Below are positions 35,537 to 44,881 of a DNA stretch of 64,000 nt, piece by piece. The DNA is from an uncultured Bacilli bacterium (lineage in GTDB: Bacteria > Bacillota_I > Bacilli_A > RF39 > UBA660), in contig CATYVZ010000006.1 of NCBI GenBank assembly GCA_958413985.1, forward strand, positions 26,326 to 90,325, given 5' to 3'. The position numbers and the translations under genes were made by a program. How positions within the stretch are numbered: position 1 is the first letter of the stretch; each line of letters starts with the position of its first letter. Below the pieces are notes generated by a model, which saw nothing but the letters and a program-made list of their open reading frames with translations, had not been told where the DNA came from and did no database searches.

Positions 35537-36152
35537 TTAACCAATCATAATCGAATAATTCCTTATTCGCTTTCTTGTTTTGAAACTTTTGTCGATCGTT
35601 AATAATGTCTTGCTCTGTTTTAATCCCTTTTTTGTGCCAATCGTGAATTATTTTATCTATGTATCTTAAGTTATTAACTCCATTAAAGACCGCTTCTTTT
35701 AAAGCTAGTAAAATTAATTCATCACTAAAATCTTTTTGCCATTCACTTATGATTTGATAATCCATTGGCGATAAAGTACGCCCAAATTCTTTTTCAAAAG
35801 CATCAAAAATATTAGTTGTTTGATTTTTAGTTTCATTGTTGATAATAATAAAAGCTAACTTTTTATATAATTCGTCTAAATTAATTATTTCTTCTCTTAT
35901 TTTCTTGTTGACAACATCGATTTTTAAAACGTTCTTTTCTACTAAAGAATTAATAATATTCATTACTTCATCTAGTTTGAAATTTAAATCTTTAACTATT
36001 TGTTTGGGGTTAAAACAACTATCCGAATTTAATAGGTAAATTAAGACTATCAATTCTGAATCTGTTATATCTAATTTGCGATAGTTTTTAAGTAAGATAT
36101 TAGGAACATAAAATGGTTCTTTTTTTAATATTTCAACAAATTTTTCTAACAT
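35520..36152 (-). CDS. dnaD: Primosomal protein DnaD
   Basis: Helps load the replicative helicase at the origin and at restart sites. The N-terminal winged helix (about 1-95) is followed by the DnaB_2/DnaD domain with FEKEFGRTLSPMDYQIISEWQKDFSDELILLALKEAVFNGVNNLRYIDKIIHDWHKKG, which contains the family YxxxI motif. 210 residues from ATG 36152 (GGTGGGTG upstream). Upstream of nth and overlapping it. Confidence 0.92.
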   Translation of the reverse strand: MLEKFVEILKKEPFYVPNILLKNYRKLDITDSELIVLIYLLNSDSCFNPKQIVKDLNFKLDEVMNIINSLVEKNVLKIDVVNKKIREEIINLDELYKKLAFIIINNETKNQTTNIFDAFEKEFGRTLSPMDYQIISEWQKDFSDELILLALKEAVFNGVNNLRYIDKIIHDWHKKGIKTEQDIINDRQKFQNKKANKELFDYDWLNERDN

Positions 36153-36175
36153 ATTTATCACCCACCTTGAATTTA

Positions 36176-37123
36176 TTAGTTAGCTTTAAAATCAGCACAC
36201 ACGTCGTCTAATTCTTTTAACATTTGATCAACTTCTATAAAAGAGTTAGGTCTAGCTCCACTAGCGTAAATGTGTCCGCCACCTTCATAATGATTTGCTA
36301 CTGTGTTTATAACTGGTCCCCTTGATCTAATTGAACATTTAATATAGTTATTACCTTTATCTTCGCTACAAAAAGCGATGACCTTAACTTGTTCAATATT
36401 GTTAAAGTTTTCGATCAAATTACCAGCGGTAGAAGGATCTACTTCATATTTTTTTAATGTTTCATCAGTTATTTTAATGTATGCTAAACCATTTTCAGTA
36501 ATATTTAGATTTGATGCTATAAAACCAAAAAATACTATTTCTTTCAATGGTCTAAGATATAGATTGCTATATAGCTCAGTGAATTTAAGATTAGTTGTTT
36601 TTATCATCCAAGCTACTAATTCAAAGGTTTTATATGAAGTATACTCATATAAAAAACGGTTTGTATCAGCTACTAAACCGATATATAGTTTAGCGGCAGC
36701 TTGTTCGTTTATTTTTAATTTTGTTTCTTTGGCTAATTGGATCACAAGTTGACTTGCGCTACTAGCTTTATCGTCGATCAACTCGATATTGGCATACTTT
36801 TCAACAAATGGATGGTGATCTATTTTGATGACATAATTAAAGTCTTTAGGATTAACGCCATCGATTCTTTTTAAATCAGGAGTATCAGTTACAATTAATA
36901 ATGATTTAGTAAAATCCATTTCCGGTAAACGATCTACTGTACCAATATAACGAAAGCGAGCGGCTGGAGCACCAACTACGTAAACTTTTTTATTAGGGAA
37001 ATTGGCTATAATTAGTTCTTTTAATCCAAGCGTACTACCTAAAGCATCAGGATCAGCGCCAACATGTCTTGCAATTACAATCGTATCATATTTTTTAATT
37101 TTATTGTATATTTTTTTAAACAT
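36176..37123 (-). CDS. nrnA: DHH-family oligoribonuclease/pAp phosphatase NrnA
   Basis: Degrades short RNA oligomers and pAp, or c-di-NMP intermediates. Motifs: ARHVGADPDALGSTLGL (motif I), LIVTDTPD, KIDHHPF (DHH, about 110), VADTNRF and the DHHA1 tail GGGHIYASGA. 315 residues is the usual length. ATG after GTGAG. It sits between dnaD and ackA. Confidence 0.92.
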   Translation of the reverse strand: MFKKIYNKIKKYDTIVIARHVGADPDALGSTLGLKELIIANFPNKKVYVVGAPAARFRYIGTVDRLPEMDFTKSLLIVTDTPDLKRIDGVNPKDFNYVIKIDHHPFVEKYANIELIDDKASSASQLVIQLAKETKLKINEQAAAKLYIGLVADTNRFLYEYTSYKTFELVAWMIKTTNLKFTELYSNLYLRPLKEIVFFGFIASNLNITENGLAYIKITDETLKKYEVDPSTAGNLIENFNNIEQVKVIAFCSEDKGNNYIKCSIRSRGPVINTVANHYEGGGHIYASGARPNSFIEVDQMLKELDDVCADFKAN

Positions 37124-37189
37124 AAACTCACACTTTCTACTTATTTAGTATACTATATTTATTTTTAATAGTCTATATTTTTTTATTTA

Positions 37190-37222
37190 AAAAGAAAATG
37201 TGTCTATCTTTAGATCACATTT
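37190..37222 (-). terminator. Terminator of ackA
   Basis: Minus strand AAATGTGATC-(10)-GACACATTT followed by a T-rich run, overlapping the ackA stop. Confidence 0.6.
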
Positions 37223-38396
37223 CAATTAAGTTATAAGTATCTCTTGCAATCATTACTTCTTCATCAGTTGGAATGATATAAACTGGAATGCTAGAATCAG
37301 ATGTTGTAATTAATTGTTCTTTACCACGAACATTGTTTTTTTCTTCGTCTAGTTTTATTCCTAAAACTTTAAGTTTATCGACAACGCCTTTTCTAACGTT
37401 AACTGAATTTTCGCCAATTCCAGCTGTAAAAGCTATTGCATCAACGCCTTCTAACAATACATAGTATTTAGCTATATAGTCGACAATTTTTTGAATAAAC
37501 ATCTGTTGCGCTAAAATGCATCTTTCATTTCCTTCTTGAATTCCAGCTTCGATATCACGAGAATCACTACTAACTCCACTGATACCTAATAAGCCACTTT
37601 GTTTATTGATAACATTATCAATATCTTGATAGTTGATTCCTGTTTGTTTAATCATATAAGGAATAATACTAACATCGATATCACCACATCTAGTTCCCAT
37701 AATGATTCCAGCATTAGGCGTAAATCCCATCGATGTATCGACACATTTGCCATTTTTTACAGCTGTAATACTACCGCCATTGCCAATATGACATACGATA
37801 ACTTTACAATCTTTTTTGTTTAAGATTTCACTTAATCTATTAGCCACATATTTATGACTAGTTCCATGAGCCCCATATTTTCTAACTTTATATTTTGTAT
37901 ACCATTCATATGGTAAAGCATACAAGTAAGTTTTTAATTCCATTGTCTGATGAAAAGATGTATCAAACACAGCGACTGCTTGAGCATGTGAGACAATTTC
38001 TTTAAATGCTTTAATACCAGTTACAGCAGCAGGATTATGAAGTGGAGCTAAAGGGCTTAAATCTTGAATTGTTTGAATTACTTGATCATCAATTATAACA
38101 GATTGGTTAAATTGATCAGCACCTTGAACTATTCTATGACCAATTCCTTTGATTTCATCTAAAGAATTAATTATTTTATTTTCAAATAATTCATCTACTA
38201 ATATTTTTACTGCTTGTTTATGATCAGTTAAGACTGCCTCTTTTACTATTTTCTCTCCATTTATTTTTATTGTATAAAAACTATTTTCAATACCAATTCT
38301 TTCAAATACTCCTGAAATCAAAACTTTTTCTTCTGGCATTTCATACATTTGAAATTTTAATGATGAACTACCTGCATTAACTGCTAATATTTTCAT
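37215..38396 (-). CDS. ackA: Acetate kinase
   Basis: Makes ATP and acetate from acetyl-phosphate, the usual end of fermentative acetate production. The ASKHA fold begins VNAGSSSLKFQMYEM. GHRIVQGA, FDTSFHQTM, RKYGAHGTSHKYV, CHIGNGGSITAVKNGK, TPNAGIIMGTRCGDID and FTAGIGENS are all family motifs. 393 residues is the normal length. GGAGG precedes ATG. No pta gene is adjacent. Confidence 0.97.
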   Translation of the reverse strand: MKILAVNAGSSSLKFQMYEMPEEKVLISGVFERIGIENSFYTIKINGEKIVKEAVLTDHKQAVKILVDELFENKIINSLDEIKGIGHRIVQGADQFNQSVIIDDQVIQTIQDLSPLAPLHNPAAVTGIKAFKEIVSHAQAVAVFDTSFHQTMELKTYLYALPYEWYTKYKVRKYGAHGTSHKYVANRLSEILNKKDCKVIVCHIGNGGSITAVKNGKCVDTSMGFTPNAGIIMGTRCGDIDVSIIPYMIKQTGINYQDIDNVINKQSGLLGISGVSSDSRDIEAGIQEGNERCILAQQMFIQKIVDYIAKYYVLLEGVDAIAFTAGIGENSVNVRKGVVDKLKVLGIKLDEEKNNVRGKEQLITTSDSSIPVYIIPTDEEVMIARDTYNLIEM

Positions 38397-38407
38397 TTTT
38401 CCTCCTC

Positions 38408-38941
38408 TTAAATTTCATATTCAAAAACTTCACAGTTTTTGATCGTGATTTCACTTAATATACCATCTTTAGGTATTCCTTTAAAATAATAGTATAGTAC
38501 TCGCATAATTCCACTATGCGTTACTACTATGATATTTTTGTCTTGATATGTTTCTTTTAATTCTTCAATTAATTTAGCAACTCTATCGTAAAGTTGTCGG
38601 ACACTTTCAGCTTTTTTATATTGAATATTTTTATTGTAATTCCAATATTCATCAAAATCAATGGATTCTTTAGGTTTTCCTGTAAATTCACCGTGATCAC
38701 GGCCTAATAAACTATCAGAATAAATAATTGGAATTCTATTATCACTGATTATTTCTGCTGTTTTTTTGCATCTGTCTAACGGTGAACTAACGATTAGATC
38801 AATATTTTTATTTTTAAAATATTCACTAACTTGTTTAGCTTGGTTAATTCCTTTTTCTGTTAATGAGGTATTTATTCTACCTACTAAACAGTCATTGGCA
38901 TTTTCGATTGTTTCGCCATGTCTTACTACATATAGTTTCAT
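38408..38941 (-). CDS. Histidine phosphatase (phosphoglycerate-mutase-like)
   Basis: A 177-residue branch-1 histidine phosphatase. The catalytic VRHGETI is at residues 6-12, SSPLDRCKKTAEII near 54, LLGRDHGEFTGK near 83 and VVTHSGIMRVL near 139 supplies the second His. Members include cofactor-dependent phosphoglycerate mutases and many small-molecule phosphatases such as CobC. The substrate is not predictable here. Its ATG overlaps the stop of the upstream gene (TAATG), so it is coupled to the exported paralogue at 38941-40773. Confidence 0.9.
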   Translation of the reverse strand: MKLYVVRHGETIENANDCLVGRINTSLTEKGINQAKQVSEYFKNKNIDLIVSSPLDRCKKTAEIISDNRIPIIYSDSLLGRDHGEFTGKPKESIDFDEYWNYNKNIQYKKAESVRQLYDRVAKLIEELKETYQDKNIIVVTHSGIMRVLYYYFKGIPKDGILSEITIKNCEVFEYEI

Positions 38942-40773
38942 TATTCACTCCAATCTACAATATCACAGAATGGATTATCAGAGTCATAACCACTTTGATT
39001 ACCTAAAAAGGTATCCATCAAAAATGCTAGTATCACTGGTACTAGAAATAACAACACTGCTGCTATTAGTCTCGTTCCGAATCTTTTAAATGCACTTTTC
39101 ATTTCTTTATCTGCATCGCCACTGGCTACTACTTTAACAAAGTCTAATGTTCCTAAACCAACTGCTAAAATTGGTCCTGCAATTTTAATAATATCTAATA
39201 CCCATACTAATTTGTCACGTATATCTTTTGATAATATTCCACAACTATTAGAATAATCTTCAATAACATTATTTTTTACTATATCTTTATAGAACTCCGT
39301 AAAAGAAATGCATTCATCTATACGTTTATTACTGATAGTGCTCGACTCACTATAATTTTTATACATTCCTTGACAATAATAAGCAACATCTGAAAGTTTT
39401 TGCTTAACTTCATATGGTAAGTTATTTGCACATTGATCACCATTGCAACTATAAGTATAACTATATCCCCAAGTACCACATGGTATTTCTTCAATAGTGT
39501 AATTAACTGATAAATTACTATTCAAATCATAAAATTCTAATTCTGAATTTAAGTCTTGATTAGTTAGCTCTAATATGTATGGTTTTAAAGCACAAACTTT
39601 ATCTTTAAAATCAAAACCAAGATATTTTTTACTATCAGTGCTACTGATAGCATTATCCCACAAGGAATCACTCTTTGTCTTCGATATATAATATTTTCCT
39701 GCTGTATATTCATTGTAATAAATCGGGCTAGGATCAATTAAAGTACTATAATCATTTGGATCATCATATTGAAAAATCTCATCGATGTCTTCTTTTCTAA
39801 TCTCAAAATGATAATACTTACCATTAATACCACCATTACCCTGATATATAATAATTGTATCTTGATTATCATTCATTTGTGTACAATTTTCGCCACCATT
39901 TATAATGGAACATATCTTCTCGCTATTGTCACTATAAGTCTTAATATAAAATGCAATTTCAACATTATCATCTGTAAAATATATTGGATAACTTTTTAAT
40001 TCTTGGATTGGTTTTACATCATCATTATATTCAGAAGAAACCAATCCAAATGTTGCACCTGTTTCACCATAAGAAGAGCCTCCAACTGCTCTAAACCATA
40101 TTTTTACTGTTCCAACAGTATCTACATGAGAATCAACGCTATCGATAACTGGGCACCCCTGCGTTTGATCATAAAAATATTTAATAAAATTATCATAAAA
40201 ATCATTATGCATTACATAGTCAGTTTTGTTTTTATCCACAATATTTCCCATCGTTAACTCCGTAGTCATAGCTAAGTTTAAATCATCATTGTAATAAGTA
40301 AAAACAGAATTTTCATCTATTAAAACAGTAAAGGTCATATTATAGCTTTTAGTCCAATCTTTATATACACATTTTGAAGCTTGTTGTTCAAAATTATAAT
40401 TTGTTAATAAAAGATCATTATTTTCTAAAGAAGGAGTTTCATCATAAAATTCAATATGATTTGATCCTCTTTCAACTGTATATTTCATATATGGTTTACA
40501 TGATGAACCGTTTAAAGCATTACCTGTATCCCAGGTTGCCATATATGATTGGCTTTCTTTATAGCCTTGATGATTTCCAAAATCAGCTTCTGTATAAGGT
40601 TTCATCAATATGGTATCAGAAGTTCCATTATCATATGCCTTCACAGCAAAAGTAAAATTTGAGTCAGATGTTTTATAATAACAAACCTGTTGTAATGATT
40701 TTGCCGAAGCATCATTTGCGTTTATTAAAAATGAAACCACTAAAAAGAACATTAATCCAAATATTTTCTTCAT
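38941..40773 (-). CDS. Large exported protein with two-helix C-terminal domain (paralogue A)
   Basis: A 610-residue protein with a signal peptide (MKKIFGLMFFLVVSFLINANDASA), a ~470-residue Cys-containing, Asp/Tyr-rich extracytoplasmic part, and a C-terminal module with two hydrophobic helices (KIAGPILAVGLGTLDFVKVV and GTRLIAAVLLFLVPVILAFL) joined by a short charged loop. That layout resembles VirB2/TrbC-type pilins, but homology is not established. The last ~85 residues are identical to those of paralogue B (42360-44315), while the ectodomains differ. Ribosome site GGAG. Function unknown, probably surface exposed. Confidence 0.75.
   Translation of the reverse strand: MKKIFGLMFFLVVSFLINANDASAKSLQQVCYYKTSDSNFTFAVKAYDNGTSDTILMKPYTEADFGNHQGYKESQSYMATWDTGNALNGSSCKPYMKYTVERGSNHIEFYDETPSLENNDLLLTNYNFEQQASKCVYKDWTKSYNMTFTVLIDENSVFTYYNDDLNLAMTTELTMGNIVDKNKTDYVMHNDFYDNFIKYFYDQTQGCPVIDSVDSHVDTVGTVKIWFRAVGGSSYGETGATFGLVSSEYNDDVKPIQELKSYPIYFTDDNVEIAFYIKTYSDNSEKICSIINGGENCTQMNDNQDTIIIYQGNGGINGKYYHFEIRKEDIDEIFQYDDPNDYSTLIDPSPIYYNEYTAGKYYISKTKSDSLWDNAISSTDSKKYLGFDFKDKVCALKPYILELTNQDLNSELEFYDLNSNLSVNYTIEEIPCGTWGYSYTYSCNGDQCANNLPYEVKQKLSDVAYYCQGMYKNYSESSTISNKRIDECISFTEFYKDIVKNNVIEDYSNSCGILSKDIRDKLVWVLDIIKIAGPILAVGLGTLDFVKVVASGDADKEMKSAFKRFGTRLIAAVLLFLVPVILAFLMDTFLGNQSGYDSDNPFCDIVDWSE
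38960..39213. repeat. 254-bp exact direct repeat, copy 1
   Basis: Identical by eye at every base to 42379-42632, including synonymous sites. It encodes the C-terminal two-helix module of paralogue A. Divergence is abrupt on both sides. Confidence 0.9.
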
Positions 40774-40859
40774 TTTATCTCCTCAATTCTTTTATTTTAA
40801 ATTAATCATTTACTACCTATATATCATTAACAAAATTTTTATTAATTTTGTCAATATGA

Positions 40860-42338
40860 TTATTTATTTTTCATATGTGGAAACAAAATGACTTCTCTTA
40901 TATTTTCTTGGTTAGTAATCATCATTACTAATCGATCTATTCCCATACCCATACCGCCAGCTGGTGGCATGCCATATTCTAATGCTTCAATATAATCAAT
41001 ATCCATATCATTAGCTTCTTCATTACCTAATTCTTTTTCTTTTAACTGATTTTCAAATCTTTCATATTGGTCAAGTGGATCATTAAGTTCAGTAAACGCA
41101 TTGGCATATTCTCCACCACAAATAAACAATTCAAATCTTTGTGTAAATCTAGGATCATTAGGTTCTTTTTTAGCTAAAGGGCTAATTTCGATTGGATAAC
41201 TATATACAAAAGTTGGATCGATAATAGTCTCTTCAACATATTTTTCAAAGAAAGCATTGACAATATGACCATAACTAAAATGATCTTCTAACTCGATATC
41301 ATGCTCTAAAGCTAATTTTTGAGCAGTTTCTAACGACATATCTTGTGAAAAATCGATACCTACTTGTTCTTTAATTAAATCAACCATGCGTGCTCGTCTA
41401 AATTTTGGTTTTAATGAAATATCATGACCTTTCCAATTAATATCATAGGTTCCTAAAACATCATAGGCAACATTACCAATGATACCCTCAGTTAAATCCA
41501 TCATTCCCTCTAAATCACTATAAGCTTTATAAACTTCAATAGTCGTAAATTCTGGATTATGATTACGGTCCATACCTTCATTTCTGAATAATCTACCTAT
41601 CTCATAAACAGCATCCATTCCACCAACTAACAATCTTTTTAAAGGTAACTCAGTAGCTATTCTTAAATAAAACTCCATATCTAAAGTGTTGTGATGTGTT
41701 ATAAAAGGTCTAGCAGCAGCACCACCTAATGTAGCTTGTAAAACAGGAGTTTCTACTTCTGTATAGCCTAAATTATCTAGATAATGTTGAATTGATCTAA
41801 TAATTTTAGGACGCATAAAAGCTACACGCCTTGCTTCTTCATTAGTAATCAAATCGACATATCTTCTTCTAAATCTTTCTTCGACATCGACTAAACCATG
41901 GAATTTATCAGGTAATGGTTTTAAAGCTTTAACTAAATGGATATATTTATTAGCTTTAACTGATAATTCACCCATGTTTGTTCTCATAACAGTTCCTTCA
42001 ATACCGACAATATCGCCTAAATCAGCTTTTTCAAATAATTCATATTGTTCTTCACCAACATTATCTAATTTGACATAAATCTGAATTTGACCAAATTTAT
42101 CTTGAATATGCATAAAACCGGCTTTACCTTTACCTCTTTTAGTCATTATTCTTCCTGCAACAATTACAGGAATATCGACTTCATGTAATTCTTCTTTTGT
42201 TTTATCTGCATATTTTTCTTTAATATCTTTAGAATTTGAAGTGACATTTAATTTTGATCCAAATGGATCTATTCCCTTATTTTCTAATTCTTTTAATTTT
42301 TCTCTTCGAACTAATTCTTGTTCTGTAAATTCTCTCAT
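40860..42338 (-). CDS. lysS: Lysine-tRNA ligase (class II)
   Basis: Charges tRNA-Lys. The OB-fold anticodon domain (VIVAGRIMTKRGKGKAGFMHIQD) is followed by the class II core: VEERFRRRYVDLI, FLRIATELPLKRLLVGG, VYEIGRLFRNEGMDRNHNPEFTTIE (motif 2) and GGMGMGIDRLVMMITN (motif 3). 492 residues, complete. GGAGGAAC precedes ATG. It lies between the two exported paralogues, so it was either trapped by the duplication or is part of a shared transcript. Confidence 0.97.
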   Translation of the reverse strand: MREFTEQELVRREKLKELENKGIDPFGSKLNVTSNSKDIKEKYADKTKEELHEVDIPVIVAGRIMTKRGKGKAGFMHIQDKFGQIQIYVKLDNVGEEQYELFEKADLGDIVGIEGTVMRTNMGELSVKANKYIHLVKALKPLPDKFHGLVDVEERFRRRYVDLITNEEARRVAFMRPKIIRSIQHYLDNLGYTEVETPVLQATLGGAAARPFITHHNTLDMEFYLRIATELPLKRLLVGGMDAVYEIGRLFRNEGMDRNHNPEFTTIEVYKAYSDLEGMMDLTEGIIGNVAYDVLGTYDINWKGHDISLKPKFRRARMVDLIKEQVGIDFSQDMSLETAQKLALEHDIELEDHFSYGHIVNAFFEKYVEETIIDPTFVYSYPIEISPLAKKEPNDPRFTQRFELFICGGEYANAFTELNDPLDQYERFENQLKEKELGNEEANDMDIDYIEALEYGMPPAGGMGMGIDRLVMMITNQENIREVILFPHMKNK

Positions 42339-42359
42339 TATTGTTCCTCCTGCCTGAAT

Positions 42360-44315
42360 TTATTCATTAAACTCTACGATATCACAGAATGGATTATCAG
42401 AGTCATAACCACTTTGATTACCTAAAAAGGTATCCATCAAAAATGCTAGTATCACTGGTACTAGAAATAACAACACTGCTGCTATTAGTCTCGTTCCGAA
42501 TCTTTTAAATGCACTTTTCATTTCTTTATCTGCATCGCCACTGGCTACTACTTTAACAAAGTCTAATGTTCCTAAACCAACTGCTAAAATTGGTCCTGCA
42601 ATTTTAATAATATCTAATACCCATACTAATTTATCAACTAAATCATCAGATAATATTTTACAACTATTAGATAAATCTCTTACTATTCCATTAGCTACTA
42701 AACTAGAATAAAAACTTTGAAATGAAATACATTCTTCCATACGACCTTTATAAGCACTGTTTTTTAGATCAAGAGCATCAAAATTACTATACTTAACTTG
42801 GCAATAAGAAGTTATTTCTCTTATCTTCTTTTCCGTCAAGTAATCTATTTGTTTTTTGCATTCTCCATCACAACTAAAATTAGTTTCTACTAACCAACCG
42901 TCACAATTAATTTTATCTATTGAAATAGTATCAAATTTTGTACCATCAAAACTATAAAACTTCAAAGGTTCTATTTTACTTAATAAATTTTTATTAGGTA
43001 ATTCATCTAATCTATCTTTTAATTCACAAATTAATGTTTTATATTGATAACCTGTATATGATCCTAGACCTTTTAAAGCATCTTTAACATCTTGAGAATT
43101 GCTGTATTCATCTTCAACTAATTGTTCAACCAACTCTTTACCAGAATTATCCTTTCTAGAAAATTGAGTCTGAGATATACTACAATTTGCACCATCAGGA
43201 ACATTTAAGCAATCTGTATAAATAACTGGTAAGTCTTTACAAGACTCTAAAATAACATTTTCGGGAATATCGTTAAAATAAATATAACGATCATCATTAT
43301 TAAATCCTAATCTTTCATTAAGAAAAGCAACATAATAAGGAGACATATTAGTTGGTGTATATTGAGCTAAAGATATATATACATTGCCATTACTACCACC
43401 TTCTCCTTTACGAGTATAATTACATATTTGCCCCTGGTTAGCATCAGAAGCTTGATAATCTATATAGCTAGCACCTTCACTTAAATAATAAACTAAATTA
43501 TAATCTGTGTCATTTCCCCACCAACTTGTATTAAGATATTCTTCTAAATTAGAATTACCTTTATTATATCCTAATACTACTGACTTATTTTGAAATATAA
43601 AACCTTCATTCTTCCCAGAAACAAATATAGCTGGAGGACACATATATGTGCCAGTATTTTCCTCCCAAAAATTCCTAATACTAAATTGATCTTCGATTTC
43701 TGTGGTTACAAGCCCCAGCGTATAATCTTTGTAGTTGTTTTCATATAATTTCGTATAATCACCATACAATTCATAACTTCCGCTACCGTTACCATTATCT
43801 TTTATCTTAAAAGTATAGTTAAAATATGGAAGTCTAGTATCAGCTAGTGTTGGATAACCAGAAATATTATTCAAATAACTATATGTACAAACCATCTCAT
43901 TTAATATTGCATTTTCGCTTGAATCTTTATATGGTCCTACCAATTCTAATTTGATATCAAAACTTTTGTTTATAGAATCAGAATCAGAAAAATATATGGT
44001 GTCACTAAGCACAGCAACGGCATCAAAATACATATACTTATAACATTTATTACTATCTACGGCATCAATAATTTCTATCTTAGTGTGGTCCCAAGTTTCA
44101 TAAATATCGTAATTTTTTCCAAAACCTAAATCTAGTTTGTCTAAATTTTTAACAGTTGTAAGATACATATACCTATCATTAATATCTGCTGCTTGAGTAT
44201 AATAAGCAAATTCTACGTCATGCGATTCACTTCGATACAAACAAGATACTGCCTCTACTTTGTCAACGACACAAAAGCATAACATTAAAAAAATCATGCC
44301 AAATATTTTTTTCAT
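42360..44315 (-). CDS. Large exported protein with two-helix C-terminal domain (paralogue B)
   Basis: A 651-residue relative of paralogue A. Signal peptide MKKIFGMIFLMLCFCVVDK, a long Tyr/Asp/Asn-rich extracytoplasmic region with many Cys (for example CLNVPDGANCSISQ and NFSCDGECKKQID), then the same two-helix module. The segment from KLVWVLDIIK to NPFCDIV is identical to paralogue A, followed by EFNE instead of DWSE. Ribosome-site region CTCC/GGAG and the first seven codons are also shared. It overlaps the RDD gene by 4 bases. Function unknown. Confidence 0.75.
   Translation of the reverse strand: MKKIFGMIFLMLCFCVVDKVEAVSCLYRSESHDVEFAYYTQAADINDRYMYLTTVKNLDKLDLGFGKNYDIYETWDHTKIEIIDAVDSNKCYKYMYFDAVAVLSDTIYFSDSDSINKSFDIKLELVGPYKDSSENAILNEMVCTYSYLNNISGYPTLADTRLPYFNYTFKIKDNGNGSGSYELYGDYTKLYENNYKDYTLGLVTTEIEDQFSIRNFWEENTGTYMCPPAIFVSGKNEGFIFQNKSVVLGYNKGNSNLEEYLNTSWWGNDTDYNLVYYLSEGASYIDYQASDANQGQICNYTRKGEGGSNGNVYISLAQYTPTNMSPYYVAFLNERLGFNNDDRYIYFNDIPENVILESCKDLPVIYTDCLNVPDGANCSISQTQFSRKDNSGKELVEQLVEDEYSNSQDVKDALKGLGSYTGYQYKTLICELKDRLDELPNKNLLSKIEPLKFYSFDGTKFDTISIDKINCDGWLVETNFSCDGECKKQIDYLTEKKIREITSYCQVKYSNFDALDLKNSAYKGRMEECISFQSFYSSLVANGIVRDLSNSCKILSDDLVDKLVWVLDIIKIAGPILAVGLGTLDFVKVVASGDADKEMKSAFKRFGTRLIAAVLLFLVPVILAFLMDTFLGNQSGYDSDNPFCDIVEFNE
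42379..42632. repeat. 254-bp exact direct repeat, copy 2
   Basis: Second copy of 38960-39213, 3,419 bases away in the same orientation, with lysS between. It encodes the C-terminal module of paralogue B. Confidence 0.9.
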
Positions 44316-44881
44316 TTTATCTCCTCAATTCTTGTATCAGTAAAACGATCTGCTATACCCCTTTTTTCTTTACTATATATTACCATAAAACCATTGATAA
44401 TTACCATTAAAATTTGAAAAAAACCTAACAAATTTATCAAAATAAAATAAACATTATCACTAGTTAAATATAAAATTAGAAACATAAAGATCATATATCC
44501 CAAGCCATTGATAATAACTGCTCGTCCCACTAAATCATCCATTTTAAGTGGTTTATCTTTACTTATCTTTATTTTCAACAATTTCTGACCAAGTGTTTGA
44601 CCATTATTATAATTTGGAACAATCACAAAAATAACAATAATAAACAAAGTAGCGACAATATTTATTACAATATCTTCCTTGTCAATATTATGAGTAATTA
44701 TCTTTAATTGACTTATATATTCATTACTTTCAACATTTTTTTCTAAATAAGCTTCATTTAAATTAGCTAATTCATTTTCATATTTGTTGACTGGCATAAC
44801 TGATTTCAATAAAAACACAACAACAAAAACTAAAAACATATCAACTAGATAAGCTAAAAATCTTTTACTTACAATACTCAT
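44312..44881 (-). CDS. RDD family membrane protein
   Basis: A 189-residue protein with about four transmembrane helices. It begins SKRFLAYLVDMFLVFVVVF, where RxxAxxVD is the RDD start, and later has NNGQTLGQKLLKIKIS, the second family signature. Some RDD proteins are Na+/H+ antiporters, most are unknown. It overlaps dusB upstream by 17 bases and paralogue B downstream by 4, so it may serve the exported protein. Confidence 0.85.
   Translation of the reverse strand: MSIVSKRFLAYLVDMFLVFVVVFLLKSVMPVNKYENELANLNEAYLEKNVESNEYISQLKIITHNIDKEDIVINIVATLFIIVIFVIVPNYNNGQTLGQKLLKIKISKDKPLKMDDLVGRAVIINGLGYMIFMFLILYLTSDNVYFILINLLGFFQILMVIINGFMVIYSKEKRGIADRFTDTRIEEIK

Noticed and set aside
38941..44315. The two exported paralogues as parts of a type IV secretion system
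   Set aside because: Only the two-helix layout recalls VirB2/TrbC. No VirB4-like ATPase, coupling protein or relaxase is nearby; lysS, dusB and an RDD gene are.
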